Notes under the pieces: generated by a model
Databases searched by the model: none
What the model was told of the DNA's origin: nothing
Seen by the model: only the letters and a program-made list of their open reading frames with translations
NCBI RefSeq assembly: GCF_014649535.1
Contig: NZ_BMTF01000003.1
Coordinates: 310,001 to 374,000, forward strand
Direction of reading: 5' to 3'
DNA from: Streptomyces gelaticus
GTDB taxonomy: Bacteria > Actinomycetota > Actinomycetes > Streptomycetales > Streptomycetaceae
Length of the DNA stretch: 64,000 bases
Made by a program: the position numbers and the translations under genes
In this document: positions 41,829 to 49,647 of the stretch, piece by piece
Layout: every line of letters begins with the position of its first letter
Position numbering within the stretch: the first letter of the stretch is position 1

Positions 41829-43075
41829 TGACCCAGCCGCGCCAGTTCGTCATCGAGGCCGACGGCGGGTCCCGGGGCAACCCGGGACCCGCCGGCTACG
41901 GAGCGGTCGTCATCGACCCGGTGACGGGGGAGACCCTCGCCGAGGCCGCCGAGTACATCGGCGTCGCGACGAACAACGTCGCCGAGTACAAGGGCCTCAT
42001 CGCGGGCCTGAAGGCGGCGAGGGCGCTGGTACCGGACGCCGCGGTCCAGGTGCGGGTACGGATGGACTCCAAGCTGGTCGTGGAACAGATGTCGGGCCGC
42101 TGGAAGATCAAGCACCCCGACATGAAGCCGCTCGCGGCGGAGGCCGCCAGGATCCTGCCGGCCTCCGCCGTCACGTACGAGTGGATCCCGCGCGAGAAGA
42201 ACAAGCACGCCGACCGGCTCGCCAACGAGGCGATGGACGCGGGCAGGCGCGGCAAGCAGTGGGAGCCGTCCGCGTCCACGGCCGCCCTCGACACCCCCCG
42301 GCCCTCGACCACCGCGGACCTCCCCCCGGTGTCCGGTCCGCCCGGTGACGCGGCGGCGGGCGCGGCCAAGGCCCGCGCGGCCCTGGCCTCCCGCCCCGGC
42401 GCCACCTCCCCCGCGGCCCCCCGGGTCGGCTGGGGAGCGGCACCCGACCTCGGGGCGCCCGCCACCTTCGTACTGCTCCGGCACGGCGAAACGGCCCTCA
42501 CCCCCGAGAAGCGGTTCTCCGGCAGCGGCGGCAGCGACCCCGAACTCTCGGCGGCCGGCCGCCACCAGGCCGAACGCATCGCCCAGGCGCTGGCCGCCCG
42601 CGGCACGATCGAGGAGATCGTCAGCTCCCCGCTGCGCCGCTGCCGCGAAACGGCGGACGCGGTGGCGGCCCGGCTCGGCCTGGAGGTCCGGATCGAGGAC
42701 GGTCTGCGCGAGACGGACTTCGGAGCCTGGGAGGGCCTGACCTTCGCCGAGGTGCGTGAGCGTTACGGCCCCGACCTGGACGCCTGGCTGGCCTCCGCGA
42801 AGGCGGCCCCCACCGGCGGCGGCGAGAGCTTCGCCGAGGTCACCCGCCGGGTGGCAGCCGCCCGCGACCGCCTCACCGCCCGCTACGCGGGCCGCACGGT
42901 GCTTCTGGTCACCCATGTGACGCCGATCAAGACCCTGATCCGACTGGCCCTCGGCGCGCCGCCGGAAGCCATGTTCCGGATGGAACTCTCGGCGGCCTCG
43001 GTCTCGGCGGTGGCGTACTACGCGGACGGGAACGTGTCGGTTCGACTGCTGAACGACACCTCGCACCTGCGGTGA
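41828..43075 (+). CDS. Bifunctional RNase H / histidine phosphatase
   Basis: 415 residues. Residues 1-145 are type I RNase H: IEADGGSRGNPGPAGYGAVV, NNVAEYKGLIAGL, MDSKLVVEQMSG and KHADRLANEAMD supply the Asp/Glu/Asp/Asp metal site that cuts RNA in RNA:DNA hybrids. A disordered Ala/Pro linker (about 150-210) leads to a phosphoglycerate-mutase-type phosphatase: LLRHGETALT, SSPLRRCRETA, FGAWEGLTF and VTHVTPIK. The same fusion is known in mycobacteria (Rv2228c), where the second domain has alpha-ribazole phosphatase-like activity. It follows the zinc-ribbon gene with a TAATG overlap; a convergent hairpin ends the operon. Confidence 0.9.
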   Translation: MTQPRQFVIEADGGSRGNPGPAGYGAVVIDPVTGETLAEAAEYIGVATNNVAEYKGLIAGLKAARALVPDAAVQVRVRMDSKLVVEQMSGRWKIKHPDMKPLAAEAARILPASAVTYEWIPREKNKHADRLANEAMDAGRRGKQWEPSASTAALDTPRPSTTADLPPVSGPPGDAAAGAAKARAALASRPGATSPAAPRVGWGAAPDLGAPATFVLLRHGETALTPEKRFSGSGGSDPELSAAGRHQAERIAQALAARGTIEEIVSSPLRRCRETADAVAARLGLEVRIEDGLRETDFGAWEGLTFAEVRERYGPDLDAWLASAKAAPTGGGESFAEVTRRVAAARDRLTARYAGRTVLLVTHVTPIKTLIRLALGAPPEAMFRMELSAASVSAVAYYADGNVSVRLLNDTSHLR

Positions 43076-43158
43076 GGCGGGGGAGGCGGCTCCCGCACGG
43101 ATGTGACGGTGCGTCCGGCGGGCCTCGGAGCCGTTGAGTCCCGGCGGAACGACAGAGC

Positions 43159-43180
43159 GCCCTCCGCTTCGGCGGAGGGC
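43159..43180. terminator. Convergent hairpin terminator
   Basis: GCCCTCCGC-TTCG-GCGGAGGGC, a 9-bp stem capped by a stable UUCG tetraloop, between the converging RNase H and KDPG aldolase genes. Confidence 0.8.
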
Positions 43181-43232
43181 AGGGGCGCCCGCGCACCCAC
43201 CGGGCCCGGGACGGAGGGGCGGGCAGGGAAAA

Positions 43233-43853
43233 TCAGCCGCGCAGCGCCGACGCCTCGCTCGCCAGCCGTTCCACGCGCGCCCAGTCCTTCGCCGCGACGG
43301 CGTCCGCCGGGACCATCCAGCTGCCGCCCACGCAGCCGACGTTGGGCAGTGCCAGATAGGACGGCGCGGACGCGAGGGAGATGCCGCCCGTCGGGCAGAA
43401 GCGGGCCTGCGGCAGCGGCGCGGAGAGCGCCTTCAGATAGGCCGTGCCGCCGGCCGCCTCGGCCGGGAAGAACTTCATCTCCGTGACCCCGCGCTCCAGC
43501 AGCGCGACCACCTCGGACGTCGTGGAGACACCCGGCAGGAACGGCACCCCCGACGCCTTCATCGCGTCCAGCAGCCGGTCCGTCCAGCCGGGGCTGACCA
43601 GGAACCGGGCCCCCGCGGCGACGGTGTCGGCGACATTCCGTACGGAGATGACCGTGCCGGCCCCCACCACCGCGTCCGGCACCTCGGCCGCGATCGCCCC
43701 GATCGCGGCCGGCGCCGCGGCGGTGCGCAGCGTCACCTCGATGGCCGGGAGCCCGCCCGCGACCAGGGCCCGCGCGAGCGGCACCGCGTCGGCGGCGTCC
43801 TCCAGGACGACTACGGGCACGACGGGGGCGAGGTCCAGCACAGAGGAGGTCAT
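43233..43853 (-). CDS. eda: 2-dehydro-3-deoxyphosphogluconate (KDPG) aldolase
   Basis: 206 residues, (beta/alpha)8 class I aldolase. Glu in IEVTLRTAAA, phosphate-binding SPGWTD, Schiff-base Lys in GVTEMKFFPAEAAGG, and CPTGGIS before the C-terminal phosphate loop (GGSWMVP). It splits KDPG (or KHG) into pyruvate and glyceraldehyde 3-phosphate (or glyoxylate) in the cytoplasm. No 6-phosphogluconate dehydratase or KDG kinase lies nearby, so the supplying pathway is elsewhere. AGAGGAGG precedes the ATG. The TTGC/GCAA-rich palindromes at 43885-43912 point to specific regulation, as expected for a sugar-acid pathway gene. Confidence 0.9.
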   Translation of the reverse strand: MTSSVLDLAPVVPVVVLEDAADAVPLARALVAGGLPAIEVTLRTAAAPAAIGAIAAEVPDAVVGAGTVISVRNVADTVAAGARFLVSPGWTDRLLDAMKASGVPFLPGVSTTSEVVALLERGVTEMKFFPAEAAGGTAYLKALSAPLPQARFCPTGGISLASAPSYLALPNVGCVGGSWMVPADAVAAKDWARVERLASEASALRG

Positions 43854-43891
43854 GGGCCCATCTTGCGCGACGTACACACCGTACGCAACGA

Positions 43892-43912
43892 GCGTTGCGC
43901 ATGATGCAACGC
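43892..43912. promoter_or_regulatory. Candidate operator of eda
   Basis: GCGTTGC-N7-GCAACGC is a perfect 7+7+7 palindrome 39-59 bp upstream of eda. It overlaps a second one (GCAACG-AG-CGTTGC, 43885-43898). Such TTGC/GCAA arrays resemble IclR-, GntR- or LacI-type sites; the regulator is not in the immediate neighbourhood. Confidence 0.6.
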
Positions 43913-43949
43913 GCAATGCTCGGTGAACCACCCTCGGACGGCCGGTGGC

Positions 43950-44750
43950 TCAGTGAATCTCCGTCACCACGACATCGAGCGACCACGCCCGCCCGGCCCG
44001 CGCCGGAGCCTCGGCCTCCACCACGTACCCGAGCCCGCGCAAGGCCTCCACCAGCTCCGCGGGCCTCTTCGGCCGCGCACCTGAGACCAGCAGATCGCGC
44101 ACCATCCGCCCCTTCGTCGCCTTGTTGAAGTGGCTGACCACCGACCGCTTCTCGACCCCGTCCACCAGCTGGGAGTGCAGCACCCGCACGCTCGCCGTGC
44201 GCTCCGCCACCTCGCCCTTCGGTTTCCAGGCCGCGGCATAGGCGGAGGAGCGCAGGTCCAGGACGAGCCCCTCCCCGGCCGCCTCCGGCATCACCTGCAC
44301 CATCGGGCCACGCCAGTACGCCCCGAGCGCACCCAGACCCGGCAGCTTCACACCCATCGAGCAGCGGTACGAGGGAATCCGGTCGCCCATCCGCACCGCG
44401 CCCCACAGGCCGGAGAAGACCAGCAGCGACTTCCCGGCCCGCCGCCTGGCCGCCGCGTCCAGGGAGGCCAGGTCCAGCGCGTCGTACAGCACACCCGTGT
44501 AGACCTCCCCGGCCGGACGCGTCCCGGCCGTCCGGAGCTCCACGTTCTTCGCGATCTCGCCGCGCAGCCCCTCGCTCAGTCCGAGCACCTCGCGCGCCTT
44601 CTCCTGGTCCGCCGCGCACAGCTCGACCAGCTCGTCGAGAACCGCCGCCCGCGCCTCGGCCAGGCCCGGAAGCGACAGCGACTCCGGCTTCAGGGGCGCC
44701 CCGCGCCCCGAGGCGGCCTTTCCTTCGGAGGGCGGCAACAGCACGAGCAC
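43950..44750 (-). CDS. yaaA: Peroxide stress protein YaaA
   Basis: 266 residues from a GTG with AAGGAGAA seven bases upstream. YaaA/DUF328 signature: LVLLPPSEGK at the start, YTGVLYDALDL, LLVFSGLWGAVRMGDRIPSYRCSMG, and SVVSHFNKATKGRMVRDLL near the end. In E. coli YaaA lowers free iron and limits oxidative DNA damage under H2O2; it has a DNA-binding fold. Actinobacterial members are slightly longer, as here. No peroxide-responsive box was recognised. A palindromic repeat lies upstream of the start. Confidence 0.87.
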   Translation of the reverse strand: MLVLLPPSEGKAASGRGAPLKPESLSLPGLAEARAAVLDELVELCAADQEKAREVLGLSEGLRGEIAKNVELRTAGTRPAGEVYTGVLYDALDLASLDAAARRRAGKSLLVFSGLWGAVRMGDRIPSYRCSMGVKLPGLGALGAYWRGPMVQVMPEAAGEGLVLDLRSSAYAAAWKPKGEVAERTASVRVLHSQLVDGVEKRSVVSHFNKATKGRMVRDLLVSGARPKRPAELVEALRGLGYVVEAEAPARAGRAWSLDVVVTEIH

Positions 44751-44789
44751 GGCGGTTCTCCTTCGTACACACAGTCGGGGCGGCGGGCC

Positions 44790-44825
44790 TGGGCCTGTCC
44801 GGCGGATCAGGGCCGGACAGACCCA
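44790..44825. repeat. Dispersed palindromic element, copy 2
   Basis: TGGGCCTGTCCGG...CCGGACAGACCCA, an inverted repeat with 12 of 13 arm positions paired around CGGATCAGGG. It is the same element as at 12660 and, inverted, at 23876. It lies between the divergent yaaA and RNB genes. Confidence 0.65.
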
Positions 44826-44912
44826 GACCCCGCGCCAGCGTACGGGCACCGCAGGAGCGGCCGGGCGGCCACCCGGGATGCCGCCCGCCCCGCCCCGCCA
44901 TACGCTCGGTCC

Positions 44913-46355
44913 ATGCCCCGCCGCCATCTCCGTATGACCGGGCCGGCCGACACCCCGCTGGGGGCGTCCCTGCGCGAACTGCGCACCGAGCTCGGCCTTT
45001 TTGACGACTTCCCGCCCGAGGTCCTCGCCGAAGCGGCACAGGCGGTGAAGGACCCGGCGGTCCCGGCCCACGAGGACGCGACGGACCTGCCGCTCTTCAC
45101 CATCGACCCGCCCGCATCGACCGACCTCGACCAGGCCATGTACCTCGAACGCCGCCGACGCGGCTACCGGGTGCACTACGCGGTCGCCGATGTCGCAGCC
45201 TTCGTACGCCCCGGCGGCGCACTGGACGCCGAGGCCCACCGCCGGGTGACGACCCTCTACTTCCCCGACGGCAGGGTGCCGCTCCATCCCACCCTGCTCT
45301 CCGAGGGCGCCGCCAGCCTGCTGCCGGGGCAGACCCGCCCCGCCGTGCTCTGGCGGATCGACCTCGACACCGAGGGCGCCGCCGTGGTCACCTCGGTGCG
45401 CCGGGCCCTCGTCCGCAGCCGCGCCAGGCTCGACTACGCGGGCGTCCAGCGGCAGATCGACACGGACACCGCCGAGGAGCCCCTCGCCCTGCTCCGCGAC
45501 ATCGGACGGCTCCGCCGGGAGCAGGAAGTCGCCCGCGGCGGCATCTCCCTCAACGTGCCCGAGCAGGAGATCGTCGAGCGCGACGGCGGCTACGGCCTCG
45601 AATACCGTGCCCCGCTGCCCGCCGACGGCTGGAACGCCCAGATCTCCCTGCTGACCGGCATGGCCGCCGCCCGCCTCATGAACGAGACCGGCACCGGCAT
45701 CCTGCGCACCCTGCCGGTCGCCCCGGACGGCGCCGTGGCCCGGCTCCGCCGCTCCGCCGAGGCGCTGCACATCGACTGGCCGCACCACGTCCCGTACGCC
45801 CAGGTCGTCCGCTCCCTCGACCCCCGGAAGGCCGACCACGCCGCGTTCCTCCAGGAGTGCACCACCCTGCTGCGCGGCGCCGGGTACACCGTCTTCGAGC
45901 ACGGCGAACTCCCCACCCCCGCCGTCCACGCCGCCGTCGCCGATCTCTACACGCACTGCACCGCCCCACTGCGCCGTCTCGTCGACCGGTACACGGCCGA
46001 ACTGTGCCTCGCCGCCGTCGCGGACCAGGACCCGCCCGAGTGGGTCCGCGCCGCGCTGCCCGGCCTGCCGAAGGAGATGGCGGACGGGGCCAGGCGCGCC
46101 AACACCGTCGAGCGCGAGTGCGTCGACCTCGTCGAGGCCGCGCTGCTCAAGGACCGGATCGGCGAGATCTTCGACGCGTACGTGGTCGATGTGTCGGAGC
46201 AGGAACCCACCACCGGCACCGTCCACATCGACGATCCGGCCGTCGTCGCCCGGATCGACGGCGGCGACACGAAGCTCCCGCTGGGGGAGCGGCTGCGGGT
46301 CAGGCTGGACCGCGCGGATCCTGGTTCGGCGAAGGTGCTCTTCGTCCCCGCGTGA
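44913..46355 (+). CDS. RNB-domain 3'-5' exoribonuclease (RNase II family)
   Basis: 480 residues, shorter than RNase R/II because the cold-shock and most S1 parts are missing. The catalytic block is FTIDPPASTDLDQAMYLERR with the Asp cluster that binds Mg2+; HYAVADVAAFVRPGG, TLYFPDGRVPLHPTLLSEGAASLLPGQTRPA, GGISLNVPEQEIV and YTHCTAPLRRLVDRY follow in the usual order. It degrades single-stranded RNA processively in the cytoplasm. It is monocistronic, with a weak ribosome site (CGGTCC). The last 56 bp overlap the 3' end of the converging membrane-protein gene. Confidence 0.9.
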   Translation: MPRRHLRMTGPADTPLGASLRELRTELGLFDDFPPEVLAEAAQAVKDPAVPAHEDATDLPLFTIDPPASTDLDQAMYLERRRRGYRVHYAVADVAAFVRPGGALDAEAHRRVTTLYFPDGRVPLHPTLLSEGAASLLPGQTRPAVLWRIDLDTEGAAVVTSVRRALVRSRARLDYAGVQRQIDTDTAEEPLALLRDIGRLRREQEVARGGISLNVPEQEIVERDGGYGLEYRAPLPADGWNAQISLLTGMAAARLMNETGTGILRTLPVAPDGAVARLRRSAEALHIDWPHHVPYAQVVRSLDPRKADHAAFLQECTTLLRGAGYTVFEHGELPTPAVHAAVADLYTHCTAPLRRLVDRYTAELCLAAVADQDPPEWVRAALPGLPKEMADGARRANTVERECVDLVEAALLKDRIGEIFDAYVVDVSEQEPTTGTVHIDDPAVVARIDGGDTKLPLGERLRVRLDRADPGSAKVLFVPA

Positions 46356-46923
46356 GCGCGGCCGCGGCGGCCCCCGGATCATCCGCGTGGAACCGGACCG
46401 CCCGCGCCCGCCCGCGCTTCCCCAGCGGCCGCACGAACTCCACCGGACCGGCCAGCTCCACCGTCACCGTCGTCTGACCGCCCACGACCAGGTCGAGCAC
46501 CCCGTCCGCGCCCAGCAGCACCGGCCCGCCCTCGGGAAAGCGCCGCTCGACCCGCGCGCCGGTGACCGCATCGGCGGGAATCCGCAGGTCGAACCGCCCG
46601 CCGTAGCGAATCCGCAGCGCACCGTCGGCGTCCACCACATGCGGCCGGGTCACGCAGGAGGCGTGCAGCGCCAGGACGAACACCACCCCGTACACATCGA
46701 GTACGAGCAGCACACCGTGCACGACCGGCCACGGGACCAGCAGGGCCAGCATCACCGTCTCGACCAGGGAGACGAACAACAGGCCGTACATCATCGCGGT
46801 CTGCGGCCCGGTGTACGGGACGGCGAGGGCGCCCTCGGGAACGGCATGACGCCGCCGCAGCACCCAGAGCCCGAGACTGTGCAGGGAACGCATCTCGTGC
46901 CCGACGAGGCGGCGCACGCTCAT
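46300..46923 (-). CDS. Small membrane protein paired with a MerR regulator
   Basis: 207 residues. Two or three hydrophobic segments at residues about 35-85 (MMYGLLFVSLVETVMLALLVPWPVVHGVLLVLDVYGVVFVLALHASCV), then a soluble domain of about 100 residues (RPHVVDADGALRIRYGG, IPADAVTGARVERRFPEGG). The fold is reminiscent of PH-like membrane-anchored domains, but the family is not identified. The ATG lies in a 4-bp overlap with the MerR stop, so the two are co-expressed and the protein is presumably the MerR target. The last 56 bp run antisense to the RNB gene end. Confidence 0.75.
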   Translation of the reverse strand: MSVRRLVGHEMRSLHSLGLWVLRRRHAVPEGALAVPYTGPQTAMMYGLLFVSLVETVMLALLVPWPVVHGVLLVLDVYGVVFVLALHASCVTRPHVVDADGALRIRYGGRFDLRIPADAVTGARVERRFPEGGPVLLGADGVLDLVVGGQTTVTVELAGPVEFVRPLGKRGRARAVRFHADDPGAAAAALTRGRRAPSPNQDPRGPA

Positions 46924-47663
46924 TCCGCACCCCTCTCCGCCACGCGCGCCGCCAGGGCCGCCATCACCCGGCGCACCACCTCGGCCTGCGCGGGCGCGTA
47001 GTCGTCGAGCAGCGCCTCACCGATCCCCGTCATGACCGGCCCGTCCGAAGGGATCGCCGCCAGGACCTCGTCCGGCACCGCAGCCGCCAGCTCGGCGGCG
47101 AGCGCGGGGATCCGGGGATCGCTCACGGCCGCCCCGGCCAGCTCGTCCAGCCGCTCGTACAGCGCATGCACGGCCGGGTCCTCGGCCAGCGGCGCGAGTG
47201 CGGCGTGGATCTCGGCGCCGACACCGGTGGTGTCCAGCAGGACGAGATGCTCGCGGTCCTTGGCGGCCATGGGCGAGCCGGTCGCCGGCGCCGTACCCAG
47301 CAGCTCGGCGAGGGCCGGCGACACGGGCTCCTCGGCGGAGACCGGCCCGTCCAGCAGCCGGGCCAGCCGGCGCCGCCGCTCCCGGATCTCGTTCTCCTGC
47401 CGGGCCAGATCCGCGTCCAGCCCGGCCAGCACCTCCATGAGCTCGCGCCCCGCCGCGTCGGCGAGCACGTCCCGCACCTCGTCCAGCGCCAGCCCGAGCT
47501 CGGTGAGCCGCCGGATCCGGGCGAGCACCACGGCGTCCCGCACGCTGTAGACGCGGTAGCCGTTGGCCCGGCGACCCGGCTCGGGAAGCAACCCGACGTG
47601 GTGGTAGTGCCGGATCGCCCGCGAGGTGACCCCGACGAGCGCGGCTATCTCTCCGATACGCAT
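46920..47663 (-). CDS. MerR-family transcriptional regulator
   Basis: 247 residues. N-terminal MerR helix-turn-helix (MRIGEIAALVGVTSRAIRHYHHVGLLPEPGRRANGYRVYS) and wing, then a coiled-coil helix (ELMEVLAGLDADLARQENEIRERRRRLARLL). The effector region is about 125 residues, Ala/Asp-rich, without Cys, so it is probably a small-molecule sensor, not a metal sensor. The start codon coincides with the predicted transcription start of a promoter with a 19-bp spacer and an inverted repeat, the classic MerR-activated form, so a leaderless autoregulated transcript is predicted. The membrane-protein gene follows with a 4-bp overlap. Confidence 0.88.
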   Translation of the reverse strand: MRIGEIAALVGVTSRAIRHYHHVGLLPEPGRRANGYRVYSVRDAVVLARIRRLTELGLALDEVRDVLADAAGRELMEVLAGLDADLARQENEIRERRRRLARLLDGPVSAEEPVSPALAELLGTAPATGSPMAAKDREHLVLLDTTGVGAEIHAALAPLAEDPAVHALYERLDELAGAAVSDPRIPALAAELAAAVPDEVLAAIPSDGPVMTGIGEALLDDYAPAQAEVVRRVMAALAARVAERGAE

Positions 47664-47669
47664 GGACCC

Positions 47670-47700
47670 AGTAGAAACGTTGACGCTGCGGCAGGGTCAA
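47670..47700 (-). promoter_or_regulatory. MerR-type promoter with 19-bp spacer
   Basis: On the minus strand: TTGACC (47700-47695), 19-bp spacer, TCTACT (47675-47670). The inverted repeat TTGAC...GTCAA spans the -35 and spacer. The first base of the ATG (47663) lies 7 bp past the -10 element, so the mRNA is probably leaderless. Confidence 0.75.
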
Positions 47701-47833
47701 GCACTCGCCGCACCTCTCCGTATCCGACAACACCGCGCCCGCCTGTGCCACGATCGAGGGGTGTAATCCCCTCTCACGGACGGCGGGTCCACCGATGCCC
47801 CAATCTGGCGAGCGACCGAGGAAAGGGCGTGAC

Positions 47834-48412
47834 ATGACTGCCATGCCGCACGAACCGCTCACGCAGGCGGACGTCCTGCTGGAGGGCTTCCTGGCGCTCG
47901 ATACGCCGGAGGGCTTCCGGGCCGAGCTGATCGAGGGGGAAATTGTCGTGACGCCGCCGCCGGACGGGGACCACGAGGACTACATCAGTCTGATCATGAA
48001 GCAGGTGATCAGGCTGGCCCGGACCGACATGGACTTTTCCGGGAACAAGGGATTGAAGCTGACGAGCGGCGGACGCTGTCCCAAGAACCACGTCATTCCC
48101 GACGGCACCTTCGCCCCCACCGAACTGCGTCTGTACCGGGGAGCCGACCCCTGGATGCCGTGCGAGGGAGTGGCCCTCGTCGTCGAGGTCACCTCGACCA
48201 AGCCCCGGGCGGACCGCACGGACAAGCGCCACTGCTACGCCCGCGGACCCATCCCGCTCTACCTCCTGGTGGACCGGGAGCAGTCCTCGGTGACGCTGTT
48301 CAGCGACCCGGAGGGCGACGACTACCGGCAGCACTGCACGATCCCGTTCGGCAAGCGGCTCGCTCTCCCCGCGCCGTTCTCCTTCGATCTGGAGACCGAG
48401 GAACTCATCTGA
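47834..48412 (+). CDS. Uma2-family (DUF820) endonuclease-fold protein
   Basis: 192 residues from an ATG with GAGGAAAGG upstream. PD-(D/E)XK-type core: FRAELIEGEIVVTPPP, HVIPDGTFAPTEL (Asp), VALVVEVTSTKPRADRTDKRHCYARGPIPLYLLVDREQSSVTLF (Glu-x-Thr...Lys). Streptomyces genomes carry many Uma2 paralogues of unknown role; nuclease activity is inferred from the fold. It is monocistronic just before rnpB. Confidence 0.82.
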   Translation: MTAMPHEPLTQADVLLEGFLALDTPEGFRAELIEGEIVVTPPPDGDHEDYISLIMKQVIRLARTDMDFSGNKGLKLTSGGRCPKNHVIPDGTFAPTELRLYRGADPWMPCEGVALVVEVTSTKPRADRTDKRHCYARGPIPLYLLVDREQSSVTLFSDPEGDDYRQHCTIPFGKRLALPAPFSFDLETEELI

Positions 48413-48461
48413 ACCCGGCCCCGACCGGCCGCCCTCGCCGGACGGGTAGCATGGTCGGCAC

Positions 48462-48871
48462 GGCAGACGAGCCGGGCGGACGGCCGCGTGGGGATCCCCG
48501 GATCTCCCCGAGGAACGTCCGGGCTCCACAGGGCAGGGTGATGGCTAACGGCCACCCGGGGTGACCCGCGGGACAGTGCCACAGAAAACAGACCGCCGGG
48601 GACCTCGGTCCTCGGTAAGGGTGAAACGGTGGTGTAAGAGACCACCAGCGCCTGAGGTGACTCAGGCGGCTAGGTAAACCCCACCCGGAGCAAGGTCAAG
48701 AGGGGCCGTCGCAAGACGGCCCTGCGCGAATGATCGAGGGCGGCCCGCCCGAGTTCGCGGGTAGACCGCACGAGACCGGCAGCAATGCCGGTCCTAGATG
48801 GATGGCCGTCTCCCCGGCCGCCGCGAGGCGACCGGGCGACAGAACCCGGCGTACAGCCCGACTCGTCTGCC
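48462..48871 (+). ncRNA. rnpB: RNase P RNA, class A
   Basis: About 410 nt with the universal cores: the 5' GAGGAACGTCCGGGCTCC region, CAGGGTGATGGCTAACGGCC, GACAGTGCCACAGAAAACA and, on the 3' side, GGTAAGGGTGAAACGGTG, AGACCGCACGAGA and ACAGAACCCGGCGTACAGCC. The terminal helix P1 is formed by GGCAGACGAG at the start with CTCGTCTGCC at the end. It is the catalytic subunit that cuts 5' leaders from pre-tRNAs. The ends are set by P1 pairing and may be off by a few bases. A rho-independent terminator follows. Confidence 0.95.
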
Positions 48872-48878
48872 GCTCAGG

Positions 48879-48917
48879 GCTTCTGACCAGCGAAAGCACA
48901 GGTCAGAGGCTCTTTTT
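48879..48917 (+). terminator. Rho-independent terminator of rnpB
   Basis: GCTTCTGACC pairs with GGTCAGAGGC (10 bp, one G-U) around a 12-base loop, followed directly by TCTTTTT. A true U-tract terminator, uncommon in this genome type. Confidence 0.88.
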
Positions 48918-49033
48918 CGTGGAACTGGCGGGCGTCGCCTCACCCTCTCACGTACTGATTCGAAACGGACCTGACGGCTACGAAGGCAGTCACGCTTCGC
49001 CGGGTCGTTCGTTCAGGTACGAGGGGCGGGGCC

Positions 49034-49393
49034 TCAGGACGGTTCGCGATGGCTCGGGGTGCCGGATTCGGCGGCCTTGAGGTCGGCCAGCAGTTCGGCC
49101 TGTCCGGCCAGTACACCGGACAGGATGCTCCGCGCGACCCGCAGCAGCTCCGCGACCTGTGGATTGGCCAGCGAGTAGTAGACGGCCGAGCCCTCCCGGC
49201 GGGGGAGGACGAGGTTGGCCCGGCGCAGGACCGCCAGCTGCTGGGAGAGGTGAGCCGCCTCCACGCCGATCTCGGTCAGCATCTCGGAGACCGCGTGCTC
49301 CCGCTCGCTCAGGAGCTCGAGCACTCTGATCCGCACCGGGTGGCCCAGCGTTTTGAAGAATTCGGCCTTCAGCTGGTACAGCGGCGCGCTCAC
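49034..49393 (-). CDS. ArsR-family winged-helix regulator (paralogue 1)
   Basis: 119 residues. wHTH with FFKTLGHPVRIRVLELLSEREHAVSEMLTEIGVEAAHLSQQLAVLRRANLVLPRREGSAVYYSLANPQVAELL. There are no Cys and no CVC or CxGC metal site, so it is not a classical arsenic or cadmium sensor. It closely resembles the second ArsR at 52214-52555 (PLYQ-KAEFF, LGHPVRIRVLELL, LSQQLAVLRR). The GTG start overlaps the stop of a possible 32-codon upstream frame, and its own ribosome site is weak. A nested palindrome (49520-49559) with ATTGC...GCAAT arms lies upstream. Confidence 0.87.
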   Translation of the reverse strand: MSAPLYQLKAEFFKTLGHPVRIRVLELLSEREHAVSEMLTEIGVEAAHLSQQLAVLRRANLVLPRREGSAVYYSLANPQVAELLRVARSILSGVLAGQAELLADLKAAESGTPSHREPS

Positions 49394-49488
49394 CGCACCC
49401 GCCCCGTGCCCATGAGGGCCGTCGGGCTGCCGGACGCCCGCTGTCGTGCGTGCACCACGCATCGCATCCACCCAGAACTCTTCACCAT
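49390..49488 (-). CDS. Possible 32-residue upstream ORF coupled to ArsR
   Basis: ATG at 49488 with GAGGA upstream opens a 32-codon frame (MVKSSGWMRCVVHARQR...) that ends in TGA overlapping the ArsR GTG start (GTGA). The overlap would let ribosomes re-initiate on ArsR, which lacks a good site of its own. The peptide itself resembles nothing known. Confidence 0.3.
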   Translation of the reverse strand: MVKSSGWMRCVVHARQRASGSPTALMGTGRVR

Positions 49489-49519
49489 GAGGACATCCTC
49501 GCGCCCTCACGCCGATGTG

Positions 49520-49559
49520 ATGACCTCGGGAATTGCCCAAGGTTAGCAATACGGAGGTC
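49520..49559. promoter_or_regulatory. Nested palindrome upstream of ArsR paralogue 1
   Basis: Outer arms TGACCTC / GAGGTCA enclose inner arms ATTGC / GCAAT around the same centre. The inner part matches the AATTGC-N8-GCAATT site upstream of the paralogous ArsR operon, so it is probably an ArsR operator. Confidence 0.6.
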
Positions 49560-49647
49560 ATGAGCGGGAGGGCTGGCTGCGCCTCCCACGACGGCGGTCC
49601 GTGCTCCGGCGGGGGCGGGGCGCAATCGTGGGAGGCCGGAGCGCGGG

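Noticed and set aside
49390-49488. A Cys-rich sulfur-attenuation leader peptide of the kind known in actinobacteria
   Set aside because: The upstream frame contains a single Cys and lacks the VDLCR-like pattern, so that specific mechanism is not supported; only coupling is considered.
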